From contig JAGGNB010000061.1 in the NCBI GenBank assembly GCA_017886375.1, forward strand, positions 1 through 35,851: 35,851 nucleotides of DNA, read 5' to 3'. Made by a program: the position numbers and the translations under genes. Positions 10,396 to 18,066 of this stretch are shown here, one piece after another (the first letter of the stretch is position 1; each line of letters starts with the position of its first letter). The notes beneath the pieces were generated by a model. The model saw only the letters and a program-made list of their open reading frames with translations. It made no database searches and was not told where the DNA came from. Origin of the DNA: Octadecabacter sp. (GTDB taxonomy: Bacteria; Pseudomonadota; Alphaproteobacteria; Rhodobacterales; Rhodobacteraceae).

Positions 10396-11286
10396 CTAAG
10401 GCGTCGGTCTTTGTTCTATATCAATCGCTTTGCTGGAAATGATCCTTCTTAGGACGCTTGGGACTGCATGTGGAATGTCTTCGGCAATTAGGCCGGGGCC
10501 AATGGCGTCGGCGCATTGGACGTGAATATGTGCGCCAACCGCCGCCGCCTCGAACGCCTCAAAGCCACGTGCCATCAGTCCCGTTATGAGACCACTCAAA
10601 ACATCGCCAGACCCAGCCGTCGCAAGCCATGTCGCATATTTGAAAGTCCTTGAGTCTATCGCGACACAATAGCCATCCGGTTGCGCGACAATGGTCGTCT
10701 CTCCCTTGAAAAGAACGACACATCCGAACTCTTGCGCCGCGGTCTTCGCCAAAGTGATACGACACGTCGTTTGATCAAAGGCATGAGGTATCAAACGCCG
10801 CAACTCGCCCTCATGCGGCGTCATAACCACCTGTGACTGGGTTGAAGAACGGATCAGATCCGGCTCCCGTGCGAGCAAAGTAATTGCATCCGCATCAAGG
10901 CAAATCGGGATAGGGACCGGCAGAGTTTGGATTAGTTTGGATCGGCTGTCAGCGCCCAACCCGAAATTAGGGCCGACGCAAACAGCCGCAGGTTTCAACG
11001 CCAGCAATTGTTCCTCTAACCCGCTTTGGCCGTCAAAGGGCTTGACCATAACGGCATCTAAACGCGCGGCATGTTCGCTGACGCTTTGGTGTGAACAAAA
11101 GACACTGACAAGCCCCGCACCAATCCGCAGTGCCCCGTGGGCCGCCAACCTTGCAGCACCACCCTGCCCCGCTGGACCGGAGATGATGACGGCATGACCA
11201 TGATCATGTTTATGCTGATCCCCACGTTTGTTCAAACGTCGGGCCTGATCAGCCGTGATAGAAAAACCTGCGATGTCGGGGGTCAC
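10396..11286 (-). CDS. nnrD: ADP/ATP-dependent NAD(P)H-hydrate dehydratase
   Basis: This 296-residue protein is the stand-alone C-terminal (carbohydrate-kinase-like) half of YjeF/Nnr. It repairs hydrated NADH and NADPH by dehydration, using ADP or ATP. Visible motifs are the N-terminal HGHAVIISGPAGQGGAARLAA, VMTPHEGELRRL (residues 154-165), and LATAGSGDVLSGLITGL (221-237), which contains the catalytic aspartate D228. The epimerase half present in fused Nnr proteins is missing. Translation starts at GTG 11286 with AAAGG upstream. A perfect FNR-type box lies 65 bases before the start, with TAAACA at the expected -10 distance. The presence of this repair enzyme among stress genes suggests a role in keeping cofactors usable during stasis. 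Confidence 0.88.
   Translation of the reverse strand: MTPDIAGFSITADQARRLNKRGDQHKHDHGHAVIISGPAGQGGAARLAAHGALRIGAGLVSVFCSHQSVSEHAARLDAVMVKPFDGQSGLEEQLLALKPAAVCVGPNFGLGADSRSKLIQTLPVPIPICLDADAITLLAREPDLIRSSTQSQVVMTPHEGELRRLIPHAFDQTTCRITLAKTAAQEFGCVVLFKGETTIVAQPDGYCVAIDSRTFKYATWLATAGSGDVLSGLITGLMARGFEAFEAAAVGAHIHVQCADAIGPGLIAEDIPHAVPSVLRRIISSKAIDIEQRPTP
10411..10424. promoter_or_regulatory. FNR-like box inside nnrD, upstream of the HemG-like gene
   Basis: On the minus strand the site reads TTGATATAGAACAA, one mismatch from TTGAY-N4-RTCAA. It overlaps the last codons of nnrD. A TAGGCT sequence lies at about the -10 distance for the HemG-like gene. Confidence 0.5.
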
Positions 11287-11350
11287 ACTGATAGTTGCCT
11301 TTGGTTTATGTCCTAAGACTTATGTTTATCAGGTCCAAAGACGGCGTTCG

Positions 11351-11364
11351 TTGATCGGCATCAA
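11351..11364. promoter_or_regulatory. FNR/FixK-type box upstream of nnrD
   Basis: TTGATCGGCATCAA is a perfect palindromic match. On the minus strand it lies 65 bases before the nnrD GTG, with TAAACA about 22 bases further on. On the plus strand TTACAT lies at the equivalent distance, so the site may once also have served the antiporter gene now reduced to a remnant. Confidence 0.8.
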
Positions 11365-11447
11365 TTCGAACCGCCTGCGAAACCGTTACATCTCCATCAG
11401 GCTTGTTAGAGAGTTAACAGTGGCACACACATCAAATCGCAGGCGTC

Positions 11448-11816
11448 GTGTCAGGTGCCTTAATCGTCAATCCTGCACGCTGCCATAAACAGGCGTTTCA
11501 TGAAATTGAAGACATCAAGCTGCCCTTCATGATCTTGTTTTTCATCTTGGCTGGTGTGTCGTTTGATCTGGCCGCGCTCGTTTGTTTGGGTTTGATTGGC
11601 TTGGCTTTGGTGGTGTTGCGCCTGATCGCGCGCCTGATTGGCGGATGGATCGGCGCGGTCTTGGCGGGTGCGCAGGCATCCCAAGTCATCTCTATGGCCC
11701 TGATTGTCGGCTCGACGGTTGTGTTAGGGAATATAGGACCGATCTCCACATTGTGGGCCCTTGAAAAAAGCGAAGTCAGACCGCTGACGGTTTCACACAA
11801 GTCTTGCACAACATAG
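11448..11816 (+). pseudogene. CPA2-type cation:proton antiporter C-terminal remnant, internally deleted
   Basis: The frame opens without a proper start. It reads GALIVNPARCHKQAFHEIEDIKLPFMILFFILAGVSFDL, typical of the middle of Kef/NhaA-like CPA2 sodium or potassium:proton antiporters. Two membrane-like stretches follow (LVCLGLIGLALVVLRLI, GGWIGAVLAGA). The text then jumps to ISMALIVGSTVVLGNIGPISTLWAL, equivalent to the final span of the family. The N-terminal 250 or so residues and about 30-40 residues between the last spans are missing, so this is a relic. Its end overlaps the convergent dksA-like gene. No upstream part of the antiporter is left in the adjacent sequence. Confidence 0.7.
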
Positions 11817-12105
11817 CATAAGGAACCGCGTTCAGGCGGTCTTGCGAAATGGGATCGCCGCATTTCAAGCAGGTTCCGTAGGTCTTGTTTTTGATCCGCG
11901 CCAACGCTTGCTGAAGAAGGGCAATTTCCTTTTGCACGGCCAGACCCAGCCCCTCCAGTACTTCGTCGTCCTCGATGTCGACGGCTTGTTCTTCCCAATC
12001 GGCGGGCTTTGGAACACTCAATTCTGTATCGATTTCGTGCAACCTGACGCCTAACTCCTGAAGGCGGTCGGACATTAGGGTTTTGTAGTGCTGAAAGTCT
12101 ATCAT
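11776..12105 (-). CDS. DksA/TraR-family zinc-finger protein
   Basis: This 109-residue protein belongs to the DksA/TraR family, which binds in the secondary channel of RNA polymerase and alters promoter response, often with ppGpp. The N-terminal half forms a likely coiled coil (residues 5-30). An acidic linker follows (EEQAVDIEDDEVLEGLG), then the helix AVQKEIALLQQALARIKNKTYGTC. The zinc site is C79, C82, C100 and C103. It is shorter than housekeeping DksA (about 150 residues) and resembles the short family members. GAGG precedes the ATG at 12105. A perfect FNR-type box lies 56 bases upstream with TAAACT at the -10 distance, predicting induction without oxygen. Confidence 0.85.
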   Translation of the reverse strand: MIDFQHYKTLMSDRLQELGVRLHEIDTELSVPKPADWEEQAVDIEDDEVLEGLGLAVQKEIALLQQALARIKNKTYGTCLKCGDPISQDRLNAVPYAMLCKTCVKPSAV

Positions 12106-12160
12106 GGGTGTGCCTCATCTTTTGCTATCGCTAGTTTAGCTCCCGCGTTGGCCCTTGCAC

Positions 12161-12174
12161 TTGATGAAAATCAA
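12161..12174. promoter_or_regulatory. FNR/FixK-type box upstream of the dksA-like gene
   Basis: TTGATGAAAATCAA is a perfect match and overlaps the stop codon of the upstream channel gene. The box centre is about 41 bases before a predicted start site near 12126, and TAAACT lies at the -10 position. This is typical class II geometry. Confidence 0.8.
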
Positions 12175-12596
12175 CGGGTGCGCCTTCGTGTAGGAAATCT
12201 GAAAACTTCAACCAGAAACGCCGTGAATATCCCGAAGATCAACAAACCATGCGTTGCGGTCATCCCCGCCAACAGTCGCCATCCTGGTTCCAACACGACA
12301 TCGCCGTACCCGACCGTAGTGAACGACACGACCGAGAAATAAAGAGCGGGCTCAAGTGCGTCGAACAAACCCAAAGCCATGTACAAAACCGCCCACCCCC
12401 AAACCGTTGAGGTCAAAACAACAAGAATCCACAGGATTGCCACCCCGAGATCAAACACCAACGACAGACGCGGATATCCGAAGGCATTGGTTTCATCCAT
12501 CCACTGCAACAGCCGCATCGCCACGCCAAACAACGCGATAGCGACCGCCAGAGATCCGATGATCATCACCGACCCAATGGTGAGTGCAAAAACCAT
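12171..12596 (-). CDS. Two-span potassium-channel-like protein
   Basis: This 141-residue membrane protein shows the potassium selectivity filter TTVGYGD at residues 93-99, preceded by a pore helix (ALEPALYFSVVSF). Hydrophobic spans lie before the pore (about 46-76, with an additional N-terminal span at 5-28) and after it (LLAGMTATHGLLIFGIFTAFLVEVF). There is no cytoplasmic RCK domain, so gating by ligand is not evident. The gene lies between the DUF2892 gene and the dksA-like gene on the same strand. Potassium flux could adjust membrane potential when the N-ATPase is active; that is inference. Confidence 0.8.
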   Translation of the reverse strand: MVFALTIGSVMIIGSLAVAIALFGVAMRLLQWMDETNAFGYPRLSLVFDLGVAILWILVVLTSTVWGWAVLYMALGLFDALEPALYFSVVSFTTVGYGDVVLEPGWRLLAGMTATHGLLIFGIFTAFLVEVFRFPTRRRTR

Positions 12597-12619
12597 ACGT
12601 GTGTCTATTCTCTTCGCTC

Positions 12620-12838
12620 TCAGATTTTACAGCTCGAGATGCCCAGAATCCGGTACAGGGGGCAGAACCGCACCAGCGCCGTTAACGCCAGAACAATGCC
12701 TACGCCCATGCTGGCGTAGGCCAGCCCCGCGCTCGACCATATTGCTGGTTGGTTCAACAGCGGAGCCATAAAAAGCGCCAAACCGATGAACACGCGCACC
12801 GCACGATCAAAATTGCCAAGATTAGCCGTCATTTTCAT
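12620..12838 (-). CDS. DUF2892 inner-membrane protein
   Basis: This 72-residue protein fits the DUF2892 family: an N-terminal NLGNFDRAVRVFIGLAL, two membrane spans, and the C-terminal VRFCPLYRILGISSC, equivalent to the GWCPLYxxLGxxTC signature. The same domain forms the membrane anchor of some rhodanese proteins such as YgaP, but no rhodanese is attached here. The two cysteines C59 and C70 are the usual conserved ones. It lies 23 bases upstream of the channel gene on the same strand. Confidence 0.82.
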   Translation of the reverse strand: MKMTANLGNFDRAVRVFIGLALFMAPLLNQPAIWSSAGLAYASMGVGIVLALTALVRFCPLYRILGISSCKI

Positions 12839-12886
12839 AATCCTTCGATGACATCAGTCCCTTTAAAGTGGGGAACCAGACGCATC

Positions 12887-13246
12887 CTATCGCGCTCGAA
12901 AGCCCACCTTTTGACATCGCTCAATGCTGACAAGCCTATTTTGTTGATACGGAGTCGAATAGGCACCGATACGCACGGCTGCGATGCTCGTGCTGAGTTC
13001 AGGCAACGATGTGGCCGCAGCCAACAGCGTCACACCATTAAACACAGCCCTAAGGTCCGATTGTTCTGCGATCCGGCCGGCGAACAGAACAAAAAGCAGC
13101 AAACCCACAAGGGATTTGGCCAATTTGAACCGGTCCGCTAATGAATCGGCCAGATAGGCCAACCGCGCCCCCGAAAACCACACCACGGCGGCGCACATCG
13201 CAAAAACGGCCATGCTTTCAATTAAGGTCGTTTCGGGCATCATCAT
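12887..13246 (-). pseudogene. Sodium/calcium exchanger remnant (CaCA family), internally deleted
   Basis: Residues 5-48 (AVFAMCAAVVWFSGARLAY, LADSLADRFKLAKSLVGLL) resemble the N-terminal start of NCX-type exchangers. Residues 54-95 (FAGRIAEQSDL, VTLLAAATSLPELSTSIAAV, RIGAY) resemble the second alpha-repeat in the C-terminal half of the same proteins. The intervening 200 or so residues are absent. The last 25 residues are unrelated. The simplest reading is an internal deletion joining the two halves, with loss of the end. No good ribosome site precedes the ATG. The product cannot form a complete exchanger. Confidence 0.6.
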
Positions 13247-13279
13247 GCCCCAGCGCTAACAAATGGATCACCCCTTTGG

Positions 13280-13293
13280 TTGACCTGCATCAA
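13280..13293. promoter_or_regulatory. FNR/FixK-type box upstream of the VIT1-like gene
   Basis: TTGACCTGCATCAA is a full match. Its centre lies 41.5 bases before the A of the start codon at 13328, and GCATAA at 13315-13320 fits a -10 element. Class II activation would therefore start transcription at or next to the ATG. Confidence 0.78.
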
Positions 13294-13327
13294 TCACACC
13301 GCGTCAGCATCCGTGCATAACAGGTCC

Positions 13328-14044
13328 ATGACCGACCAGCATGATCACAGCCCCGAAGGCATCAAACGCCGCCTATCCGCGCGCGCGCGCACCAGTACCC
13401 TTAAGGACATGATCTATGGCGGGATCGACGGGGCGGTCACGACGTTTGCGATTGTCGCGGGCGTGCAGGGGGCCGGATTGTCACCAACGATTATCGTCGC
13501 CCTTGGCATTGCCAACATTATCGCCGACGGGTTTTCCATGGCCGCCAGCAATTATTCGGGCACAAAGGCCGAATTGGACGACCGCCACCGCATCATCCAG
13601 ATCGAGGAAACCCATATCACCACCCATCCAGAAGGCGAGCTTGAAGAATTGCGCCAAATTTTGGAATTTCGTGGATTGTCGGGCGAGGTTCTGGAACGGG
13701 CCACCCATCAAATCGCCCAAGACAAGGACAATTGGATCGCTTTGATGTTGACGGATGAATACGGATTGCCCCGCGATGAGCCCCATCCGATGCGCGCAGC
13801 ACTGGCGACATTCGGGGCATTCCTGATTGCCGGATCAATCCCATTATTACCTTTCATTTTGGCCGTGCCATCCGCGTTTCAGGTGTCAATTGGCGCGACC
13901 TTGATCACCTTTTTCTTGATTGGCAGCGGCAAAAGCCGTTGGTCCCTGTCCAGTTGGTGGCGCTCGGGAAGTGAGACCCTCGCGATAGGGGCAACGGCCG
14001 CGCTGTTGGCGTACGGCGTCGGTGGATTGTTCCACCCCGGTTGA
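13328..14044 (+). CDS. VIT1/CCC1-family transporter
   Basis: This 238-residue membrane protein belongs to the VIT1/CCC1 family of Fe2+/Mn2+ transporters. It has the family start RARTSTLKDMIYGGIDGAVTTFAIVAGVQGAGLS, followed by IANIIADGFSMAASNYSGTKAE, where the acidic and methionine residues line the metal path. A charged cytoplasmic segment (about residues 88-150) separates the first two spans from three C-terminal spans. The start ATG 13328 is chosen over an upstream in-frame codon because the latter lies inside the FNR box. Only a weak AGG precedes it, which fits the idea of a leaderless message. The family usually moves metal out of the cytoplasm, which would limit iron damage on return of oxygen (inference). 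Confidence 0.88.
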   Translation: MTDQHDHSPEGIKRRLSARARTSTLKDMIYGGIDGAVTTFAIVAGVQGAGLSPTIIVALGIANIIADGFSMAASNYSGTKAELDDRHRIIQIEETHITTHPEGELEELRQILEFRGLSGEVLERATHQIAQDKDNWIALMLTDEYGLPRDEPHPMRAALATFGAFLIAGSIPLLPFILAVPSAFQVSIGATLITFFLIGSGKSRWSLSSWWRSGSETLAIGATAALLAYGVGGLFHPG

Positions 14045-14050
14045 TCCGGT

Positions 14051-14064
14051 TTGAGCGATATCAA
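14051..14064. promoter_or_regulatory. FNR/FixK-type box upstream of the site-2 protease gene
   Basis: TTGAGCGATATCAA matches nine of ten defined bases. TAGGAT at 14087-14092 lies exactly where a -10 element is expected for class II activation, giving a start near 14099 and a short leader before ATG 14117. Confidence 0.75.
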
Positions 14065-14116
14065 TCGATCCTGATAAATTCGTGGGTAGGATGCGATTAC
14101 GAAATCGAGGCGCCCC

Positions 14117-15247
14117 ATGTTTGCAAACGCAACAAAGCTATGCACGATCAACGGCTTCACCATCAGGGTCGATCCAAGCTGGTTGGTGATTGCTGCCCTC
14201 GTCACCTGGAGCCTGTCACAACAGTATTTCCCGAATGTATTGCCCGATGCCCACCCGAACACCCACATGACAATGGCCTTGGCGGCTATGGTGTGTTTTT
14301 TCACATCCTTGCTGGCCCATGAATTGGCGCATTGCGTTGTCGCGCGCCGCTTGGGCGTTCCCGTCAAAAACATCACGTTGTTTTTATTCGGTGGCGTCGC
14401 CGAGCTTGAGACCGAACCACAATCCGCCGTCGTTGAATTCTGGGTGGCCTTGGCCGGACCCGCCATGTCATTCACTCTTGCCTTCGGCTTTTGGGGTCTA
14501 ACCATCGTCGCAGGGGCCGCGCCCGGGGCTGATCCCGTGGTTTTGGTTCTATCCTATCTCGCGTTGATGAATCTGATCCTTGCACTGTTCAATCTGATCC
14601 CTGCCTTTCCACTGGATGGCGGGCGCGTGCTGCGGGCCTACCTTTGGCACCGCAGTGGCAATAGTCTGAGTGCGACCAGAACAGCCGCAAAATCCGGTGG
14701 CATCTTGGGGTACGTGTTGATCGGTCTGGGGGTTTTGGCCCTGTTTCGTGGCGCGTTGGTAGCCGGCCTTTGGCAGATGATGATTGGCGGGTTCATCCTT
14801 ATGGCTGCCCGATCAAGTTATCAATCGCACTTGGCGCGGGCCGCGTTTGATCACAAGGCCGTCCGTGACCTGATGGAACGCGACCCCATCACCATTGGCC
14901 CCGAAATCACACTGGCGGACTACGTCAATAGAACCGTTTTGGCACAAGGGGTCACCTTTGTTCCCGTCGTCGAGGACGGTGTGCTGCTTGGCCATATGGA
15001 CCGCAACGTCCTGTCGGGCATTGACCGTGAACATTGGGGCAGCACGCAGGTTGGCGACGTCTTTGTCGGCCTTAATGGCGAGAATTCGACAGGTCCCAAT
15101 GTGCCCATTCAGGATCTGATGGCGCGCATAAGTAAAACAAATCGACGCAAATTCATGGTGGTCCAGAACCACAATCTGATCGGCGTCATAACACTCACTG
15201 ATCTGATCCAGTATTTGCAAGCGTCCGAACGGGCGATGGACCTTTAA
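14117..15247 (+). CDS. Site-2 protease-like membrane metalloprotease (M50) with CBS-like C-terminus
   Basis: This 376-residue protein has the intramembrane zinc site HELAH at residues 68-72 and the third ligand in NLIPAFPLDGGRV (D167). About six membrane spans occupy residues 20-270. The C-terminal third (DLMERDPITIGPEITLADYVNRTVL, and KFMVVQNHNLIGVITLTDLIQYL) has the pattern of a pair of CBS domains. This layout is the M50B group of bacterial site-2 proteases, which cut membrane-bound regulators such as anti-sigma factors; CBS domains often sense adenosine nucleotides. No partner anti-sigma factor is visible nearby. It is followed after 16 bases by the oxidoreductase gene and probably shares its transcript. 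Confidence 0.9.
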   Translation: MFANATKLCTINGFTIRVDPSWLVIAALVTWSLSQQYFPNVLPDAHPNTHMTMALAAMVCFFTSLLAHELAHCVVARRLGVPVKNITLFLFGGVAELETEPQSAVVEFWVALAGPAMSFTLAFGFWGLTIVAGAAPGADPVVLVLSYLALMNLILALFNLIPAFPLDGGRVLRAYLWHRSGNSLSATRTAAKSGGILGYVLIGLGVLALFRGALVAGLWQMMIGGFILMAARSSYQSHLARAAFDHKAVRDLMERDPITIGPEITLADYVNRTVLAQGVTFVPVVEDGVLLGHMDRNVLSGIDREHWGSTQVGDVFVGLNGENSTGPNVPIQDLMARISKTNRRKFMVVQNHNLIGVITLTDLIQYLQASERAMDL

Positions 15248-15263
15248 ACGGAGCTTTCTGACT

Positions 15264-15842
15264 ATGACCAACATTTTGATTGTTCTCGGGCATCCCGATC
15301 CCGACGGCGGCCATTTGTGCCACGCCATCGCCGACGCCTATCAATCCGCAGCTCAAGAAAGCGGGCACTTCGTGGACCGGATCGAGATTGCACATCAACA
15401 CATTCCCTACATCACATCCTCAGTGGATTGGGAAAGCGGCGATCTACCTGTCGTAGCCGTGGACGGTCAGGCCGCGGTCCGCAAGGCGCAGCACATTGTG
15501 TTTATTTACCCCCTTTGGATGGGGGACATCCCTGCGAAATTGAAGGCATGGATCGAACAGGTGATGCGGCCCAGCTTTGCCTTTGACACCAACGGCGCCC
15601 AGAAACGCCCTGCCTTAAAAGGGAAGTCCGCGCACGTTATCGTCACCATGGGTATGCCGGGTTTCGTTTATAAGTGGTTCTTTCTGGCCCATTCGCTGCG
15701 CAGCCTAGATCGCAACATTCTAAAATTCTGTGGGATCAAGCCTGTAGGTTGGAGCATTTTGGGAAACGCCGAAGATCCGAAAGGACTGGCACAAAGGCGT
15801 CACCTAAAAAAGGCGACCCAACTTGGTCGGGCCGCTCGGTAA
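15264..15842 (+). CDS. NAD(P)H-dependent oxidoreductase, flavodoxin-like fold
   Basis: This 192-residue protein matches the NQO/MdaB-like quinone reductase family. It begins ILIVLGHPDPDGGHLCHAIADAY (phosphate-binding loop for FMN or FAD) and contains IVFIYPLWMGDIPAKLKAWIEQVM, a strongly conserved flavin and quinone site. Such enzymes reduce quinones by two electrons with NAD(P)H. GGAG nine bases before the ATG supports the start. It follows the site-2 protease gene closely on the same strand and converges on the USP gene at 15871. Confidence 0.85.
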   Translation: MTNILIVLGHPDPDGGHLCHAIADAYQSAAQESGHFVDRIEIAHQHIPYITSSVDWESGDLPVVAVDGQAAVRKAQHIVFIYPLWMGDIPAKLKAWIEQVMRPSFAFDTNGAQKRPALKGKSAHVIVTMGMPGFVYKWFFLAHSLRSLDRNILKFCGIKPVGWSILGNAEDPKGLAQRRHLKKATQLGRAAR

Positions 15843-15870
15843 TCATCAGTTCTGAATCTTGCCTGGTGCA

Positions 15871-16317
15871 CTACACCAAGGACAAACACGCGCATTTCGC
15901 CAGATGATTGATGCGTTGGGTGGTGCTGCCCAACACGAGGCTAGAAATCCCGCTTAGGCCGCGTCGTCCTGTTACGATAAGATCGGCGCCGATCTTATCT
16001 GCATGGGCCAGTATCTCAGTTGCAGCATCGCCCTGCGGCATATGGATTTTGACCCCTTCGCAGTTCATCTCTGCGGCAATCTCGAGCGCCTCGTCGATGA
16101 CCTTTTGACCTGCGGCATTGATCTCGGCAACAGACGGCTTAGTGATCGCCGCATGATACCCCGCGACGGCACCAACAACAAAGGCTGCCGTTTCGGCGTG
16201 CGGCACATGTACAAACGTCACCCCGCCTGAAGATTGATTGGCCAGCTCGCATCCGACGCGCACAGCTTTCTTAGATATTTCGGACCCGTCGAGGCCAATA
16301 ATGATTTGTTTAAACAT
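15871..16317 (-). CDS. Universal stress protein, single domain
   Basis: This 148-residue protein is a one-domain UspA-type protein. The N-terminus MFKQIIIGLDGSEISKKAV and the C-terminal ATP-binding motif GRRGLSGISSLVLGSTTQRI (G-x2-G-x9-G-S/T) are both present, so it probably binds ATP. The start is ATG 16317, preceded by AAGGAAG; an extension to 16380 has no ribosome site. The FNR-type box at 16453 lies 136 bases upstream, with CAGAAT in a -10 position. It is one of three USP genes in this window. Confidence 0.92.
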   Translation of the reverse strand: MFKQIIIGLDGSEISKKAVRVGCELANQSSGGVTFVHVPHAETAAFVVGAVAGYHAAITKPSVAEINAAGQKVIDEALEIAAEMNCEGVKIHMPQGDAATEILAHADKIGADLIVTGRRGLSGISSLVLGSTTQRINHLAKCACLSLV

Positions 16318-16452
16318 CTTTTGCTTCCTTAAAAACTGGCCAGACGGCCTAGAACCTGAGATCCTGTGAGGGTTCTGCATGTCTCAATGGGTTTCACTTG
16401 AGCATGATCAGTTTGGGTGTCTTGAATTCTGGCAGATAATGTCTCCCTCCCA

Positions 16453-16466
16453 TTGATCCATATCAA
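16453..16466. promoter_or_regulatory. FNR/FixK-type box between the USP and FixL-like genes
   Basis: TTGATCCATATCAA is a perfect match in the divergent region. For the USP gene, CAGAAT lies at the -10 distance; for the kinase gene, CATTAG lies near it. The site could therefore let the Fnr/FixK-type protein act on its own upstream sensor, a feedback loop. Confidence 0.78.
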
Positions 16467-16521
16467 TTGAGACTTGCGCCAAAGGCACAGCATTAGGCAG
16501 GCTGGCGCAAAGGAACAGCAG

Positions 16522-18066
16522 ATGACCGACCCCGTGAAAGACAGCGCGATACTTGACACGATCCTTGCCGCAGCGGTCGACGGTATGGTTGTGACGGATC
16601 AAAACGGAACGATCCTGCAGTCAAACGCTGCCACCACAAAGCTGTTCCAGCGCGGTCCGGAAGAATTGGTCGGACAGAACGCAAGGATCTTGATGCCGAC
16701 TGACGTGGCAAGTCATCACGACGGTTACATGGCCCAGTATATGAAAACAGGACAACGCCGCATTATCGGCATCGGGCGCGATGTCGAGGGGCTGCGCAAA
16801 GATGGAACCGTCTTTCCACTGCACGTGTCAGTGGGCAATGCTGAAGTCGATGGCCAGAAATTGTTCGTAGCGATCATGCACGATCTGACCAACCGCAAGG
16901 CCACGGAGGACGCACTGGCACGGTCTCAGCGGCTGGATGCCATTGGCCAGATGACGGGCGGGATCGCCCATGATTTCAACAACCTACTAACCGTCATCAT
17001 CGGCAATCTTGAATTGCTGGAAATGCGCGGCGCGGATGACCGCCAGCTTGCACTGATCAAAGACGCGCTGGAGTCCGCGGAACTGGGTGCTGATTTGACG
17101 TCACGATTGCTGATTTTTGCACGAAAGGGGAACCTCAAGCCCGTGAAATCCGACCTGCGCGAGGTTTGTTCACAAACGTTAAAGATGCTCAACCGCACCC
17201 TCGGCGCGAGCTATCACATCAAGACCGATTTTGCGCCCTACGTAAGCCCCGTCATGATTGACCCTGTTCAACTTCAATCGGCTTTGATGAACTTGGCCCT
17301 AAACGCACGGGACGCCATGGGTGCCGGTGGCGAGCTGTTAGTGTCCATAGCGAACGTGACCATTGACGACACATACATGGCGCAAGAAATCGACATGGAG
17401 CGCGGCAGTTATGTTCGCCTGTCCGTCAGCGACAACGGTGAAGGAATGACCCCAGAGGCACAAAAACGCGCGTTCGAACCGTTCTTTACCACCAAGCTCA
17501 ACACTGGCGGTACCGGCCTTGGGCTGGCAATGGTGTACGGCTTTGTCAAACAATCCGGCGGCCACATCACGCTGTATAGCGAATTGGGTTTGGGCACGAG
17601 TTTTGGGCTTTATTTTCCTGCCTTGTCAAATGAGCAAAGTGAACGCATCCCGCAATCCGGCGGGGCCAATATAGCCTATATCGGCAAGGGTGAAACGGTG
17701 CTGGTGGTCGAAGACAATTCAAAAGTGCGCAAACTGTCCATCGAACGCATCCGTGACCTAGGGTACAAAACGCTTGAAGCTGGGACCGGCGATACCGCCT
17801 ATCAAATGCTGAAAGACGGCGCACAGGCGGACATCGTGTTTTCGGATCTGGTTATGCCGGGTGTCTTGAACGGCTATGACCTTGCAGCGAAAATCGCCAA
17901 AGAATTCCCGCAGCTCAAGGTGCTTATTACGTCCGGTTACGCCAGTGACGTTGTTACCGATACCTTCGCCCATGAAACGTCTTTTGACATTTTACACAAA
18001 CCTTATCGCCAGTCCGATCTGGCCGAACGGCTCTACGCACTTTTGGCAGGGTCGACTGCTGTTTGA
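16522..18066 (+). CDS. FixL-like hybrid histidine kinase with haem-type PAS domain
   Basis: This 514-residue protein starts at ATG 16522 (AAAGGAA seven bases upstream). A PAS domain covers residues 8-125. Compared with FixL, H66 in SHHDGY matches the haem-ligating histidine, and R86 in IIGIGR matches the oxygen-contacting arginine. They are 20 residues apart, as H200 and R220 are in Bradyrhizobium FixL. The kinase part has phospho-accepting H150 in GGIAHDFNNLL, an N-box around N257-N261, DNGEGM (304-309) and TGLGLAMV. A receiver domain follows (about 392-510) with phospho-accepting D442. No membrane span is seen, so it should be cytosolic. It is likely an oxygen sensor whose kinase is active when oxygen is absent; haem binding itself is inference from residues. 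Confidence 0.88.
   Translation: MTDPVKDSAILDTILAAAVDGMVVTDQNGTILQSNAATTKLFQRGPEELVGQNARILMPTDVASHHDGYMAQYMKTGQRRIIGIGRDVEGLRKDGTVFPLHVSVGNAEVDGQKLFVAIMHDLTNRKATEDALARSQRLDAIGQMTGGIAHDFNNLLTVIIGNLELLEMRGADDRQLALIKDALESAELGADLTSRLLIFARKGNLKPVKSDLREVCSQTLKMLNRTLGASYHIKTDFAPYVSPVMIDPVQLQSALMNLALNARDAMGAGGELLVSIANVTIDDTYMAQEIDMERGSYVRLSVSDNGEGMTPEAQKRAFEPFFTTKLNTGGTGLGLAMVYGFVKQSGGHITLYSELGLGTSFGLYFPALSNEQSERIPQSGGANIAYIGKGETVLVVEDNSKVRKLSIERIRDLGYKTLEAGTGDTAYQMLKDGAQADIVFSDLVMPGVLNGYDLAAKIAKEFPQLKVLITSGYASDVVTDTFAHETSFDILHKPYRQSDLAERLYALLAGSTAV

Noticed and set aside
15858-15875. Small hairpin TGGTG-CACTA-CACCA after the USP gene
   Set aside because: The five-base stem has no T-run on either strand, so it is not a convincing terminator.
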